The position numbers were made by a program, and so were the translations under genes. This document shows, piece after piece, positions 17,165 through 25,694 of a stretch of DNA of 64,000 bases. The notes under the pieces were generated by a model. The model was not told the DNA's origin. It was given only the letters and a program-made list of their open reading frames with translations, and ran no database searches. Every line of letters begins with the position of its first letter. Within the stretch, counting starts at the first letter, position 1. Source of the DNA: Brevibacterium casei CIP 102111 (GTDB taxonomy: Bacteria > Actinomycetota > Actinomycetes > Actinomycetales > Brevibacteriaceae); NCBI RefSeq assembly GCF_900169275.1, contig NZ_FXZC01000005.1, positions 124,001 to 188,000 on the forward strand. The letters are read 5' to 3'.

Positions 17165-18469
17165 ATGTCGAAACTCACCGCTGTCACCCACGCGCGTCCG
17201 ACGCGGATGCGCTACATCATCGCGATCCTGCTCTTCATCACTGTCGTCATCAACTACATGGACAGAGCGAACCTGTCGATTGCGATGCCTGCGCTCTCCG
17301 ACGAACTCAACCTCACCACCGGGCAGCAGGGACTGCTGCTCTCAGCGTTCGGGTGGACCTATGCGGTCATGCAGCTCCCCGGCGGGTGGCTCGTCGATCG
17401 GATCCGACCGCGGGTACTCTACGCATCGTGTCTTGTGCTGTGGTCACTGGCGACGCTCTTCATGGGCATGGCGGGAGGCTTCGCCGCGCTCATCATCCTC
17501 CGTCTGCTCGTGGGTGGCTTCGAGGCACCGGCATACCCGATCAACAACAAGGTCGCGACGACCTGGTTCCCTGAGAGCGAGCGCGGACGCGTCATCGCGT
17601 TCTACACGTCAGGTCAGTTCATCGGGCTGGCTCTGCTCACTCCGGTGCTCTCCTGGTTGCAGACCGTTCTCACCTGGCACTGGGTGTTCATCCTCACCGG
17701 AGTCGTCGGCATCGTGTGGGCCGGAATCTGGTGGCTGGTGTACCGCGAGCCTCGAGACAAGTCGGGCATCAACCAGGCCGAGATCGACTTCATCTCCGCA
17801 GGCGGAGGCCTCGTCGATGCCGACCGGAGCACCAGTCAGAAGGCGAAGCCGAAGCTGTCGTGGGCGGACATCGCTGTTGTCCTGTCGAAGCGGAAGCTCT
17901 GGGGCATCTACATCGGACAGTTCTGCCTGACCTCGACACTGTGGTTCTTCCTCACCTGGTTCCCCACCTACCTCGTCGACTACCGCGGAATGGACTACGT
18001 GCAGTCCGGTTTCATGGCGTCCCTGCCGTTCATCGCCGCCCTCGTCGGCGTTCTCCTCTCCGGCTGGGTCTCCGACTTCATGGTCAAGCGCGGACGCTCC
18101 TTGGGTGCCGCGCGGAAGATTCCGATCATCACCGGCCTCGCCTTGACGGTGTTCATGCTCGGCGCGAACTTCACGGATTCGAGCGGGCTCGTCATCGTCT
18201 TCATGTCGATCGCCTTCTTCGGCAACGGCTTCGCTTCGATCACGTGGTCGCTCGTCTCCGCACTGGCTCCGGCACGGCTGCTCGGACTCACCGGAGGGAT
18301 GTTCAATTTCATCGGCAATCTCTCGTCGATCGCCACACCGATCGTCATCGGCTTCCTCGTCTCGGCAACGGATTTCGCTCCGGCATTCGTCTACATGGCC
18401 GTCGTGACACTGGTCGGAGTCCTCTCCTATATCTTCCTCGTCGGTCGGGTCGAACGGGTCGAGGAGTAA
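17165..18469 (+). CDS. MFS anion:cation symporter, probable D-galactonate transporter
   Basis: A 434-aa twelve-helix transporter of the ACS family. The signature N-terminus FITVVINYMDRANLSIAMPA with LLLSAFGWTYAVMQLPGGWL is shared by DgoT, GudP and related sugar-acid porters. It starts nine bases after dgoD, closing an operon that contains all three galactonate enzymes, so D-galactonate uptake is the natural assignment. No other substrate can be excluded from sequence. Confidence 0.9.
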   Translation: MSKLTAVTHARPTRMRYIIAILLFITVVINYMDRANLSIAMPALSDELNLTTGQQGLLLSAFGWTYAVMQLPGGWLVDRIRPRVLYASCLVLWSLATLFMGMAGGFAALIILRLLVGGFEAPAYPINNKVATTWFPESERGRVIAFYTSGQFIGLALLTPVLSWLQTVLTWHWVFILTGVVGIVWAGIWWLVYREPRDKSGINQAEIDFISAGGGLVDADRSTSQKAKPKLSWADIAVVLSKRKLWGIYIGQFCLTSTLWFFLTWFPTYLVDYRGMDYVQSGFMASLPFIAALVGVLLSGWVSDFMVKRGRSLGAARKIPIITGLALTVFMLGANFTDSSGLVIVFMSIAFFGNGFASITWSLVSALAPARLLGLTGGMFNFIGNLSSIATPIVIGFLVSATDFAPAFVYMAVVTLVGVLSYIFLVGRVERVEE

Positions 18470-18656
18470 TTCTCGACTATCGTTGACTTCACCACACCCG
18501 GCAGCAGTCGGCCGATCTCGGACTGATGGTTACGACAGCTGTGCCCTCCTCGTGGGGTAGGAGACTGATCGGCGATGACAACCGTACGAAGCGAAGCCAC
18601 TCGGATTCGACAGCCGGTCGGCGCTTCCAGCCGGTCAACTGTGCAGGACGGCGACG

Positions 18657-19658
18657 TTGACTGAACGCCAACCGGTTCCCGCGCTGAACCCGAACCTCCT
18701 CCATATTCGAGCACTGCGGGCAGTCGTCGATCACGGTTCGCTCAGTGGGGCCGCCAAAGAGCTCGGTTATACGACTTCGGCGATCTCGCTGCAGATCTCA
18801 GCGTTGGAGAAGGCACTGGGTGTCCGCCTCTTCGAACGAGGACCTCGCAGCATCACAATCACCGCCGCCGGTAGTCGGTTGTATGAGCTCAGTGGCGAAC
18901 TGCTTCAGTCGCTCGCCGGCATCGCGGACACCATGCAGACCTATTCGTCAGGAGATGCAGGGCGCCTGCGATGCACGGCTGTCGGCAGCGCGGCGGCTCA
19001 ACTGTTGCCGCGCGCGGTAGCAAGGATCGTTCAGACTCACCCCTCTGCCGATGTCAGCCTTGTCGTCCCCGGAGCGCACGACGACATCGTGCAAGCTGTG
19101 CGGACAGGGTCAGCAGACCTGGGTGTCACCTATGAATACAGTCTTCTTCCCGAGGACGACGCAGTCGGGTTGGTTCGCATTCCGCTGCTGCGCGAAGAGA
19201 TGGTGATTCTCGGCCGGGACTCTGGAGAATCCGGCGAACGGGAGTCCATTCGCGAATTCGCTGGTTCCCCTTGGGTGTGTGGCAGCGTCGGAAGTGTGCA
19301 GGACGAGCTGCTATGTCGCCTCGGCGATGCCTTCGGGTTCCATCCCCGTATCGTTCACCGCAGCGACGACCTCGATGTGATCAGGGGATTCGTAGGTCAA
19401 GGGTTGGGCATTGCTCTCGTTCCGATCCTCGCCCTCGGGATTGACCACTCAATTCAGCTCTATCGACTACGAGAGGTCCCCGCATTCCGGCGGGTGCTGC
19501 TGATCCACCGGAGCACCGACGACAACCCGCTCATCTCTCACGCGATCTCAGCGTTCCACAGAGCAGCCGAAGACTTCCTCACGTGGTCCCTGACGGCATT
19601 TCAGGTCTCTTTCACCACTCCGATGCTCAGCGTCAGACCTGAGATTGAGGAGCGCTGA
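18657..19658 (+). CDS. LysR-family transcriptional regulator
   Basis: A 333-aa regulator with an N-terminal HTH (LNPNLLHIRALRAVVDHGSL, then TTSAISLQISALEKALGVRL) and a substrate-binding-like effector domain (LRCTAVGSAAAQLLPRAVAR onward). The TTG at 18657 is the only start that keeps the whole HTH; AGGAC lies about ten bases upstream. It precedes the five-gene dehydrogenase operon on the same strand after 125 bases and is its likely regulator, although most LysR genes are divergent from their targets. Confidence 0.88.
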   Translation: MTERQPVPALNPNLLHIRALRAVVDHGSLSGAAKELGYTTSAISLQISALEKALGVRLFERGPRSITITAAGSRLYELSGELLQSLAGIADTMQTYSSGDAGRLRCTAVGSAAAQLLPRAVARIVQTHPSADVSLVVPGAHDDIVQAVRTGSADLGVTYEYSLLPEDDAVGLVRIPLLREEMVILGRDSGESGERESIREFAGSPWVCGSVGSVQDELLCRLGDAFGFHPRIVHRSDDLDVIRGFVGQGLGIALVPILALGIDHSIQLYRLREVPAFRRVLLIHRSTDDNPLISHAISAFHRAAEDFLTWSLTAFQVSFTTPMLSVRPEIEER

Positions 19659-19783
19659 AGCTCGCTTCGAGCAATTCGAACTCTCCGGAATCATGCTCCG
19701 GGGTCGATATTGCGCTTGAATGGTGAGTCAACACCGTACGTAGTCCCGACATCGTCGTCAGGGTTGCAAGGAGAGGATCGACC

Positions 19784-20086
19784 ATGGATTCCGCCGTCAT
19801 CGTCTGCCGGTGTGAGGATGTCACTTTCGGCGAGATCACAGAGTGCGTCGACGAGGATGGAATCGTCGATCTCGCTGAAGCCAAGCGCCGCCTACGTCTC
19901 GGTATGGGCATGTGTCAGGGGCGAACGTGCGGCTTGCTTCTCAAACGCAGCCTTGGGACTGCGGCGAAGGGATCACTTGATCGCAGTTTCGTCGTGCGTC
20001 CGATTCTGCTGGCCGATATGGCAGCAGCGCAGAATTCGGACGAGACCTCCGCCGGCGATGGTGGATCGGGGAGAAACCGCGTATGA
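19784..20086 (+). CDS. BFD-like [2Fe-2S] protein, small subunit of a heteromeric dehydrogenase
   Basis: A 100-aa protein with the bacterioferritin-associated-ferredoxin-like [2Fe-2S] domain. The four cysteines C8-x-C10 (VCRCEDVTFGEI) and C44-x4-C49 (GMGMCQGRTCG) fit the CxC...Cx4C family pattern. In octopine/nopaline oxidases and hydrogen cyanide synthase this domain is usually the tail of the larger FAD subunit. Here it is a separate gene, translationally coupled (4-nt overlap) to the ferredoxin-like subunit. It should relay electrons between the flavins of the complex. The C-terminal 40 residues look disordered. Confidence 0.88.
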   Translation: MDSAVIVCRCEDVTFGEITECVDEDGIVDLAEAKRRLRLGMGMCQGRTCGLLLKRSLGTAAKGSLDRSFVVRPILLADMAAAQNSDETSAGDGGSGRNRV

Positions 20087-20418
20087 ACCGCATCGAGGGC
20101 CACCCCGCGTTGGGAGAAGACGACCGAGAAGTCGTCGAATTCGTCGTCGACGGACGCACGGTCAGCGCGCGCGCCGGCGAAACCGTGGCGACAGCGCTGT
20201 GGGCAGACGGACAGAGGGTACTGCGCCGGAGTCGCAGGGGGATGCCAAGGGGAATGTACTGCGGGATCGGGCACTGCTGGGAATGCCGCATGATCGTCGT
20301 CGGTGATGAAGGCAGCGAGTCCGAAGTTCGCACGTGTCTGACTCCTGTCGAACCTGGTCTGAGGGTCCGGACATCATCGGTGCACGCAGCGCCCGAACGA
20401 GAACTGAACACGGAATGA
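20083..20418 (+). CDS. Plant-type [2Fe-2S] ferredoxin-like subunit (HcnA/OoxC/LhpF type)
   Basis: A 111-aa ferredoxin-fold protein. The cluster ligands are C60, C65, C68 and C85 in YCGIGHCWECRMIV and VRTCLTP, as in the small subunit of opine oxidase, hydrogen cyanide synthase and D-hydroxyproline dehydrogenase. The N-terminal VVEFVVDGRTVSARAGETVA is the beta-grasp start. The start overlaps the preceding gene and the stop overlaps the next (both ATGA), indicating stoichiometric synthesis. Confidence 0.9.
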   Translation: MNRIEGHPALGEDDREVVEFVVDGRTVSARAGETVATALWADGQRVLRRSRRGMPRGMYCGIGHCWECRMIVVGDEGSESEVRTCLTPVEPGLRVRTSSVHAAPERELNTE

Positions 20419-21683
20419 AGTGCCATGTCGATGTCGCTGTCGTCGGAGGTGGACCGGCGGGTCTCGGCGCTGCAATCAGCATCAGCGAACGTACTGATTC
20501 GTCGGTGACCGTGGTCGACGAAGGGCCTATCGCCGGGGGCCGGCTTCGGGCACAACTCTATCGCCAGAACGGCAACTGGTTCATCGGCTCGAACCACGCT
20601 CGCATTCTGAGCGAACGTGCTGAGAATCTGGGCGTGAGAATTCTCTCCGGAGTACAGGTCTGGTCGGTCACCAGTCGAACTTTCCACCGCCCGTCGCCAC
20701 CGAGCGAATCAGGGCCATCGATTGGCGGGAATTCTGCGCGATTCTCTCTTGGTCTGGAGGGAGGAGATGTTCTCACCTCGGACTATCTCGTCATTGCGAC
20801 GGGGGCCACGGAAACCCCGATCGGCATGCAAGGATGGACGACTCCAGGAGTGCTCGCAGTCGGTGCCGTCCAATCCATGATCAACCTTCACCGAGTCCTA
20901 CCCGGCGAACGCATGGCGGTCATCGGGGTCGACCCGCTCTCGTTGGCGATCGCGGATGAGCTTGCCGCTGCCGGAGTGTCGGTCTCGGGAATATATCTCC
21001 CGCCACCGACGTCACCCGACCCTGAACCTCCGCATGCAGTCATCGAACGGCTTGCCGCGCTGCGAGCGTTCGCGCCGACTCGATTGGCCGCATTGGGAAT
21101 GGGCGCCCTGGCTCTGCCTCGATTCGCTGAGTTCGCCGCACGCGTCTGGCCGCACCGGGGAGTCACGATCGCCGGCCTGCCTCTACATCTGCGTGAGTGC
21201 GTGGTGGCCATCGACGGTGACGATGCAGTGACAGGCGTCCGCACCGCGACGGTCGACTCACTGGGTATGCCCAGTGGCACAGAGCGATTCTTACCGGTTG
21301 ATTCGGTCTGCATCAGCGGAGGGTTGACACCGTTGCTGGATCTCACCCGCGAATGCGAACACGTCGACATCCCCGAGCTCGGAGGTCGTGTGCCGCTGGT
21401 CGGTCCCGATCTCGAGACTACAGTCGATGGACTTCATCTTGCGGGGAACGTCACGGGAGTCGAGTCCGCCGAGGTGGCGAAGAAGCAGGGGTTCCTTGCC
21501 GGTGCGGCCATTGCCCGTGACCTTCTGGGTGGGAAAGGCACTGACGACCTCGAGGAGGCCAGGTCGCAAGTCGACTCTGCGCGACGATCAGCTCCGCTCT
21601 CGTTCCTTCCCGGGATCATCGAGGGACGCCGAAGAATGAATGAGCTCTGGCAGTCCTACGCCGGTTCGGTAGTTGGGTCGTGA
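20415..21683 (+). CDS. FAD/NAD(P)-dependent oxidoreductase subunit (HcnB/OoxA-like)
   Basis: A 422-aa flavoprotein with an N-terminal FAD site CHVDVAVVGGGPAGLGAAIS and a second dinucleotide fold around GERMAVIGVDPLSLAIADEL. The motif VIATGATETPIGMQGWTTPG is characteristic of the alpha subunits of opine oxidases and sarcosine-oxidase-like complexes. Unlike typical members it has no C-terminal BFD-like cysteines; that domain is encoded separately at 19784. The ATG at 20415 is fixed by the 4-nt overlap with the upstream stop. Confidence 0.9.
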   Translation: MKCHVDVAVVGGGPAGLGAAISISERTDSSVTVVDEGPIAGGRLRAQLYRQNGNWFIGSNHARILSERAENLGVRILSGVQVWSVTSRTFHRPSPPSESGPSIGGNSARFSLGLEGGDVLTSDYLVIATGATETPIGMQGWTTPGVLAVGAVQSMINLHRVLPGERMAVIGVDPLSLAIADELAAAGVSVSGIYLPPPTSPDPEPPHAVIERLAALRAFAPTRLAALGMGALALPRFAEFAARVWPHRGVTIAGLPLHLRECVVAIDGDDAVTGVRTATVDSLGMPSGTERFLPVDSVCISGGLTPLLDLTRECEHVDIPELGGRVPLVGPDLETTVDGLHLAGNVTGVESAEVAKKQGFLAGAAIARDLLGGKGTDDLEEARSQVDSARRSAPLSFLPGIIEGRRRMNELWQSYAGSVVGS

Positions 21684-22912
21684 ACACTGAAAAGTGCGAC
21701 GTCGTCGTCATCGGGGCTGGTGTCATTGGCGCCTGTATCTCGTGGCGACTCGCACAAGCGGGTCTACGCGTGACGATGATCGACGCGTCGGCTCCGGGTG
21801 CCGGCGCGTCGGGTTCGTGCGACAAGGCGATATTCCTTCAATCCAAGCGTCCCGGAGTGCCGATGCATCTTGCCCGGGAATCCCGGAGCATGTACGCGAC
21901 ACTTGCTGACGAGCTCGACGCCGATATCGACTTCCATCCAAGCGGCGGCATGGTGGCAATCGAAACCGGAGCGCACAGAGCCTTCATGGAGACCTTCATC
22001 AGCGCACAGCGGGCAGCTGGAATCCGTGTCGAACTGCTTGACGGTGACAGCGCCAGACAACGGCAGCCAGAGCTTGCTCCTCATGTCCTCGGCGCAAGCT
22101 ACAGTCCTGATGATGCAGAAGTCGACCCGCTGGCGCTCAATGCCGCATTGGTTGACGCCGCTGTTCGTGCTGGCGTGCACGTTCGGCGCCACTGCGAGTT
22201 CCTCGCGATCACGCGCCGAGGTGATCGCATCGAATCGGTGGAGACATCGACTGGGTCGATCACCTGCAGGCTGGTCATCAACTCCGCGGGACCGTATGCC
22301 GGTGTCGTCGGTGACAGAGCCGGTGTGCGCACGCCGATCCGGCCAAGGCGCGGCACCATTCTCATCTCCGAACCGCAGCCGAAGATGGTCGCGGGCAATC
22401 TGCTCTGCGCCCAGTACGTCGCTTCAAAACACCTCGGGGCTCTGCCCGGAGGGACCGAACCGCGACATGGCATCGGACTCTCTCTCGGTCAGACTGCGTC
22501 GGGAACTCTGCTCATCGGAGGCAGCCGTGAATTCGCGGGCTTCGACAAACGTCCCTCGTTGGATGTTCTCGCACATATCGCGTCTCACGCGTCCAGGATC
22601 GTTCCGGCCTTGAAAGACGTTCGGATCATCCGCGCGATGACCGGTCTGCGCCCCTACACAGGAGACGGGCTTCCGATCATCGGCCGAGCACCTGAGGTGG
22701 AAGGGTGGATCACTGCGGCCGGCCACGAAGGCGATGGCATCGCTCTCGCACCGATCACCGGAGTCCTCGTTCGCGACCTTGTCACCGGCGAACGAACGAC
22801 CGGCGACTTCCTACCGCACCTGTCTGGTGACAGGGACACTCTTCCCGCGCCTCCGATGGCGGAGGCTCCAAGCGCCGGTTCGGCACCAACAACACGGAGA
22901 CATACGTCATGA
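21680..22912 (+). CDS. DAO-family FAD-dependent amine/amino-acid dehydrogenase subunit (HcnC/OoxB/LhpB-like)
   Basis: A 410-aa catalytic subunit of the D-amino-acid oxidase superfamily. CDVVVIGAGVIGACISWRLA binds FAD, AGASGSCDKAIFLQSKRPG is the usual covalent-or-tight flavin segment, and RAMTGLRPYTGDGLPIIGRA with AGHEGDGIALAPITG closes the FAD domain. Relatives oxidise D-hydroxyproline, proline, opines or glycine, always a secondary or primary amine next to a carboxylate. No pathway-specific enzyme such as an epimerase is adjacent, so the substrate is open. It overlaps both neighbours by four bases. Confidence 0.9.
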   Translation: MNTEKCDVVVIGAGVIGACISWRLAQAGLRVTMIDASAPGAGASGSCDKAIFLQSKRPGVPMHLARESRSMYATLADELDADIDFHPSGGMVAIETGAHRAFMETFISAQRAAGIRVELLDGDSARQRQPELAPHVLGASYSPDDAEVDPLALNAALVDAAVRAGVHVRRHCEFLAITRRGDRIESVETSTGSITCRLVINSAGPYAGVVGDRAGVRTPIRPRRGTILISEPQPKMVAGNLLCAQYVASKHLGALPGGTEPRHGIGLSLGQTASGTLLIGGSREFAGFDKRPSLDVLAHIASHASRIVPALKDVRIIRAMTGLRPYTGDGLPIIGRAPEVEGWITAAGHEGDGIALAPITGVLVRDLVTGERTTGDFLPHLSGDRDTLPAPPMAEAPSAGSAPTTRRHTS

Positions 22913-24327
22913 TGATCGTCATAGGATCCCTTGTGGTGCTGTTCGCCATCGCTCTGATCAAAAAGACCCCGTTTGTAGGTGGAAACATCCCTGCGGCCCT
23001 TGTCGGAGGAGGACTCGCTGCCGCATTGCTCTCCGGAATGGCCCCCATCGACTATCTCACGGCAACTGTTGACGGTCTCGACAAACTGGCGTGGGTGATC
23101 GCGCTCAGCATCTTCGGCAGCATCTACGCCGAGACTCAGGTCCGCATCGGTGCCATGACGACCACCATGCAGTTCCTTCAACTCGTATTCGGGAAGTCTC
23201 CCCGGGGACTGATCGCAGCGACGTTCGTCACACTCACACTCGCCGGATCTCTGCTCGGAGACGCAATCGCCGCTGCCACAGTGATCGGGTTCCTTGTCAT
23301 CCATGCACTTGCGCAGATGAAGCTGTCTCCCGTGCAGATCGGCATGATCATCCTCCTCGGAGCTTCGCTTGGATCGCTTATGCCGCCGATCAGCCAGGCA
23401 GTCTATCTTTCAGCTTCCCTCGTCGATACGAACCCCGACCCAGTCACCCTCATCTCCTACATCACGGTGACGATCGGACTCGTCCTCGCGATTGTCGAGT
23501 CGTTCCGGTTCGTAAGCAGGCGCCGACTGGAACGTCTTGAGACTAGCGAGGACGTATTGTTCAGCGGACACGACGGAGGGGCGCTCACCGAAAAGCGCGA
23601 GGGCAGTCGCGTCAGTCAGCTCCGGTCGTTGATTCGGAAAAGGTGGGCGAGCATGATGCCGTTGGCAGTGCTCGTCGTCATCGTGCTGCTGCGTACGGCA
23701 TTGGGCTTTGACGTCTTCGCTGAGATTCCAGGTGTTCGTGAAATGACGGCATGGATGGCTACGGTGCCGATCCTCAACGGCATCGCTTTCCCCGTGGTGC
23801 TTGCGATCATCGTGGCCACTGTTGTCGCGTTATTCTATCCTGCGGTACGCAGTGCTCCGGCAGCGACGATCAGCGCCGGCCTAAAGAACGTCCGACAGAC
23901 CGTCGTCATCCAACTCTGCGCGGCGTTCCTCGTCGGTTGCTTCTATGCCAGTGGGGCCGTCGACACTGTTGCCCGACTCGCGGAGAACGTCGCAAGCTCT
24001 GGCGTCGCGGTGATCAGCACGATCGCGCTCATGGTCCTCGGAATGCTGGTGGGATCACAGACGGCGGCACAGACCATTGTGGTGCCCTTCGCTGCGCCCA
24101 TCCTGGAAAACGCGGGCGTCGACCCGACGAATATCGCGGTCGGAATGAGTCATATCGCAGCTGCATCGCAGAACCTTCCGCCAGTCGGTCTCACTGCCTT
24201 CGTCATCTGTGGGCTCGTCGGCGCCACATTGAAAACGAAGGTCGATCCGATCAAAGTCATGGTCCTGGCATTGCCGAACTCTCTCTATTTCATATTCCTG
24301 GGTCTCCTCTTCCTGTTGCTCAGCTGA
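22909..24327 (+). CDS. Ion-transporter-superfamily permease, probable substrate importer of the dehydrogenase operon
   Basis: A 472-aa polytopic membrane protein with about eleven or twelve hydrophobic segments. The repeated motifs GDAIAAATVIGFLVIHAL with GASLGSLMPPISQAVYLSAS, and in the second half GSQTAAQTIVVPFAAPILENAG with SHIAAASQNLPPVGLTAF, form the two internally related halves typical of DctM/GntP/CitMHS-like carriers. It is the last gene of the overlapping operon, so it likely imports the amine or opine substrate. Family placement is approximate. Confidence 0.8.
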   Translation: MMIVIGSLVVLFAIALIKKTPFVGGNIPAALVGGGLAAALLSGMAPIDYLTATVDGLDKLAWVIALSIFGSIYAETQVRIGAMTTTMQFLQLVFGKSPRGLIAATFVTLTLAGSLLGDAIAAATVIGFLVIHALAQMKLSPVQIGMIILLGASLGSLMPPISQAVYLSASLVDTNPDPVTLISYITVTIGLVLAIVESFRFVSRRRLERLETSEDVLFSGHDGGALTEKREGSRVSQLRSLIRKRWASMMPLAVLVVIVLLRTALGFDVFAEIPGVREMTAWMATVPILNGIAFPVVLAIIVATVVALFYPAVRSAPAATISAGLKNVRQTVVIQLCAAFLVGCFYASGAVDTVARLAENVASSGVAVISTIALMVLGMLVGSQTAAQTIVVPFAAPILENAGVDPTNIAVGMSHIAAASQNLPPVGLTAFVICGLVGATLKTKVDPIKVMVLALPNSLYFIFLGLLFLLLS

Positions 24328-24335
24328 CCGCTGCC

Positions 24336-25124
24336 TCACGACCCCAACGCTGTTGCACGGTCGGTGATCGCGCGGGCAGCACTCAACGTCTGACCGAGGA
24401 AGCCGCGGCCGAAGAGCCTGACATGGGCGAGCAGAGCGAAGAGGTTGTGGGCCGGAAGGTCCGCGCGCCACGATTCGGGCATCGGATGGACTGTTTCGTA
24501 CCCGGCGAAGATCTCGTCGAGGAACGGAGAGCCGAAGAGCGCGAGCATCGCGAGATCCTCGAGGCGGTGCCCACCGTGGGCCGCCGGGTCGATGAGCGTC
24601 CCGCCGGCTGGAGTCCACATGAGGTTGCCCGACCAGAGGTCGCCATGGACTCGAGAGGGGGATTCCGTGCCGGAGCCGGCGATGCCGTCGAAGGCTCCTG
24701 TCCCGACTGCTGTGATCGCCGAGGCGACCGTGGCGTTCTCCTCGGGCGTGAGCTCAGCGGCGATGTCGTCGGCCACCGGCTGCAGGCGCTGGGCGACCCA
24801 GAAGTCGGAGAACGACGACGTCGGCTCCACCGACACCTCGAAGGGGGAGTCCAGGGGTCCGAACCATGCGGGTTCCGCCGGCGCCCATCCGAAAGCCGGT
24901 GCTCCGGAGTCGTGGAGCTGGGCGAGCCGGCGGCCGAACTCCGCGGCATCATCGGGACTCGGCGGCACCGAACCGAGGCGTTCGAGCCGGAGGAATCCCT
25001 CGCCGACGTCGATGACGTCGACGACGGGAATGACCCCGGATGCGGAGAGCCACTTCAGGCAGGCCGCCTCGGCGGCGAAGAACCCGTGAGGGGCACCTGA
25101 GCGCTGTTTGAGGAAATCACTCAT
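24336..25124 (-). CDS. Fructosamine-3-kinase-like protein
   Basis: A 262-aa kinase of the fructosamine kinase branch of the aminoglycoside-phosphotransferase fold. FFAAEAACLKWLSAS carries the N-lobe glutamate, the catalytic loop is RVHGDLWSGNLMW, and the metal Asp is in GGTLIDPAAHGGHRLEDLAM, close to the family sequence D-P-A-x-Y-G-x-R-E-x-D. The biological role in bacteria is probably repair of glycated amines. It follows the GNAT gene after nine bases in a three-gene operon. Confidence 0.88.
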   Translation of the reverse strand: MSDFLKQRSGAPHGFFAAEAACLKWLSASGVIPVVDVIDVGEGFLRLERLGSVPPSPDDAAEFGRRLAQLHDSGAPAFGWAPAEPAWFGPLDSPFEVSVEPTSSFSDFWVAQRLQPVADDIAAELTPEENATVASAITAVGTGAFDGIAGSGTESPSRVHGDLWSGNLMWTPAGGTLIDPAAHGGHRLEDLAMLALFGSPFLDEIFAGYETVHPMPESWRADLPAHNLFALLAHVRLFGRGFLGQTLSAARAITDRATALGS

Positions 25125-25133
25125 GGCCCCAGG

Positions 25134-25682
25134 CTAACGGCCACGGTCCTGCTGGCCCGGACAGAGATCCATGCTCCACCAGATCGAATCGCCGTGGACC
25201 GTGTCGGGGGTGCGAACGCTGCTGTCGACGAACCCGACCTTCTCCAGCACGCGGAACGATGGGGCGTTCCACTCGCGAACCGATGCCCACAGTCGGGCCG
25301 TCCCCGCTGCTCGCGCCACCTGTACGATCGCGTGGGCCGCCTCGGTCGCATAGCCGAGTCCCTGGAACTCGGCGGCGATCTCGAAGGCGATCTCAGGCTC
25401 TGCCCTGGATGCCCCTCCGATCACGGTGCCGCAGTAACCGACGAACTCGGCCGTCGCACGCGTCTCGAGCGCCATGAGCCCGAGCGTCGAGTCTTCGGTC
25501 TCGCTGCCTCGGTCGGCGAGTGACTCGGCGAGCTCGGCCACCGTCGGATGTCCCCGGTCGTCGAGGCGACGCCGTGCGGGGACTCGCGGATCACGTTCCG
25601 ACCACAGGCGCCGAACGACGGCTGCGTCGCCGGGTACCAGTCGCCGCAGGCGCAGACGAGCGGTGAGCAGTTCCTCGGCCAT
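25134..25682 (-). CDS. GNAT-family N-acetyltransferase (RimJ/RimL-like)
   Basis: A 182-aa acetyltransferase. LLTARLRLRRLVPGDAAVVR is the RimJ/RimL-type beginning. The acetyl-CoA pyrophosphate loop is EFQGLGYATEAAHAIVQVAR (Q/R-x-x-G-x-A), and NAPSFRVLEKVGFVD is the conserved C-terminal element. The acceptor is unknown. It sits between an Mph-like kinase and a fructosamine-kinase-like gene, with 9-12-base gaps, so the three are one transcription unit. Confidence 0.87.
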   Translation of the reverse strand: MAEELLTARLRLRRLVPGDAAVVRRLWSERDPRVPARRRLDDRGHPTVAELAESLADRGSETEDSTLGLMALETRATAEFVGYCGTVIGGASRAEPEIAFEIAAEFQGLGYATEAAHAIVQVARAAGTARLWASVREWNAPSFRVLEKVGFVDSSVRTPDTVHGDSIWWSMDLCPGQQDRGR

Positions 25683-25694
25683 CGACGCTATCCC

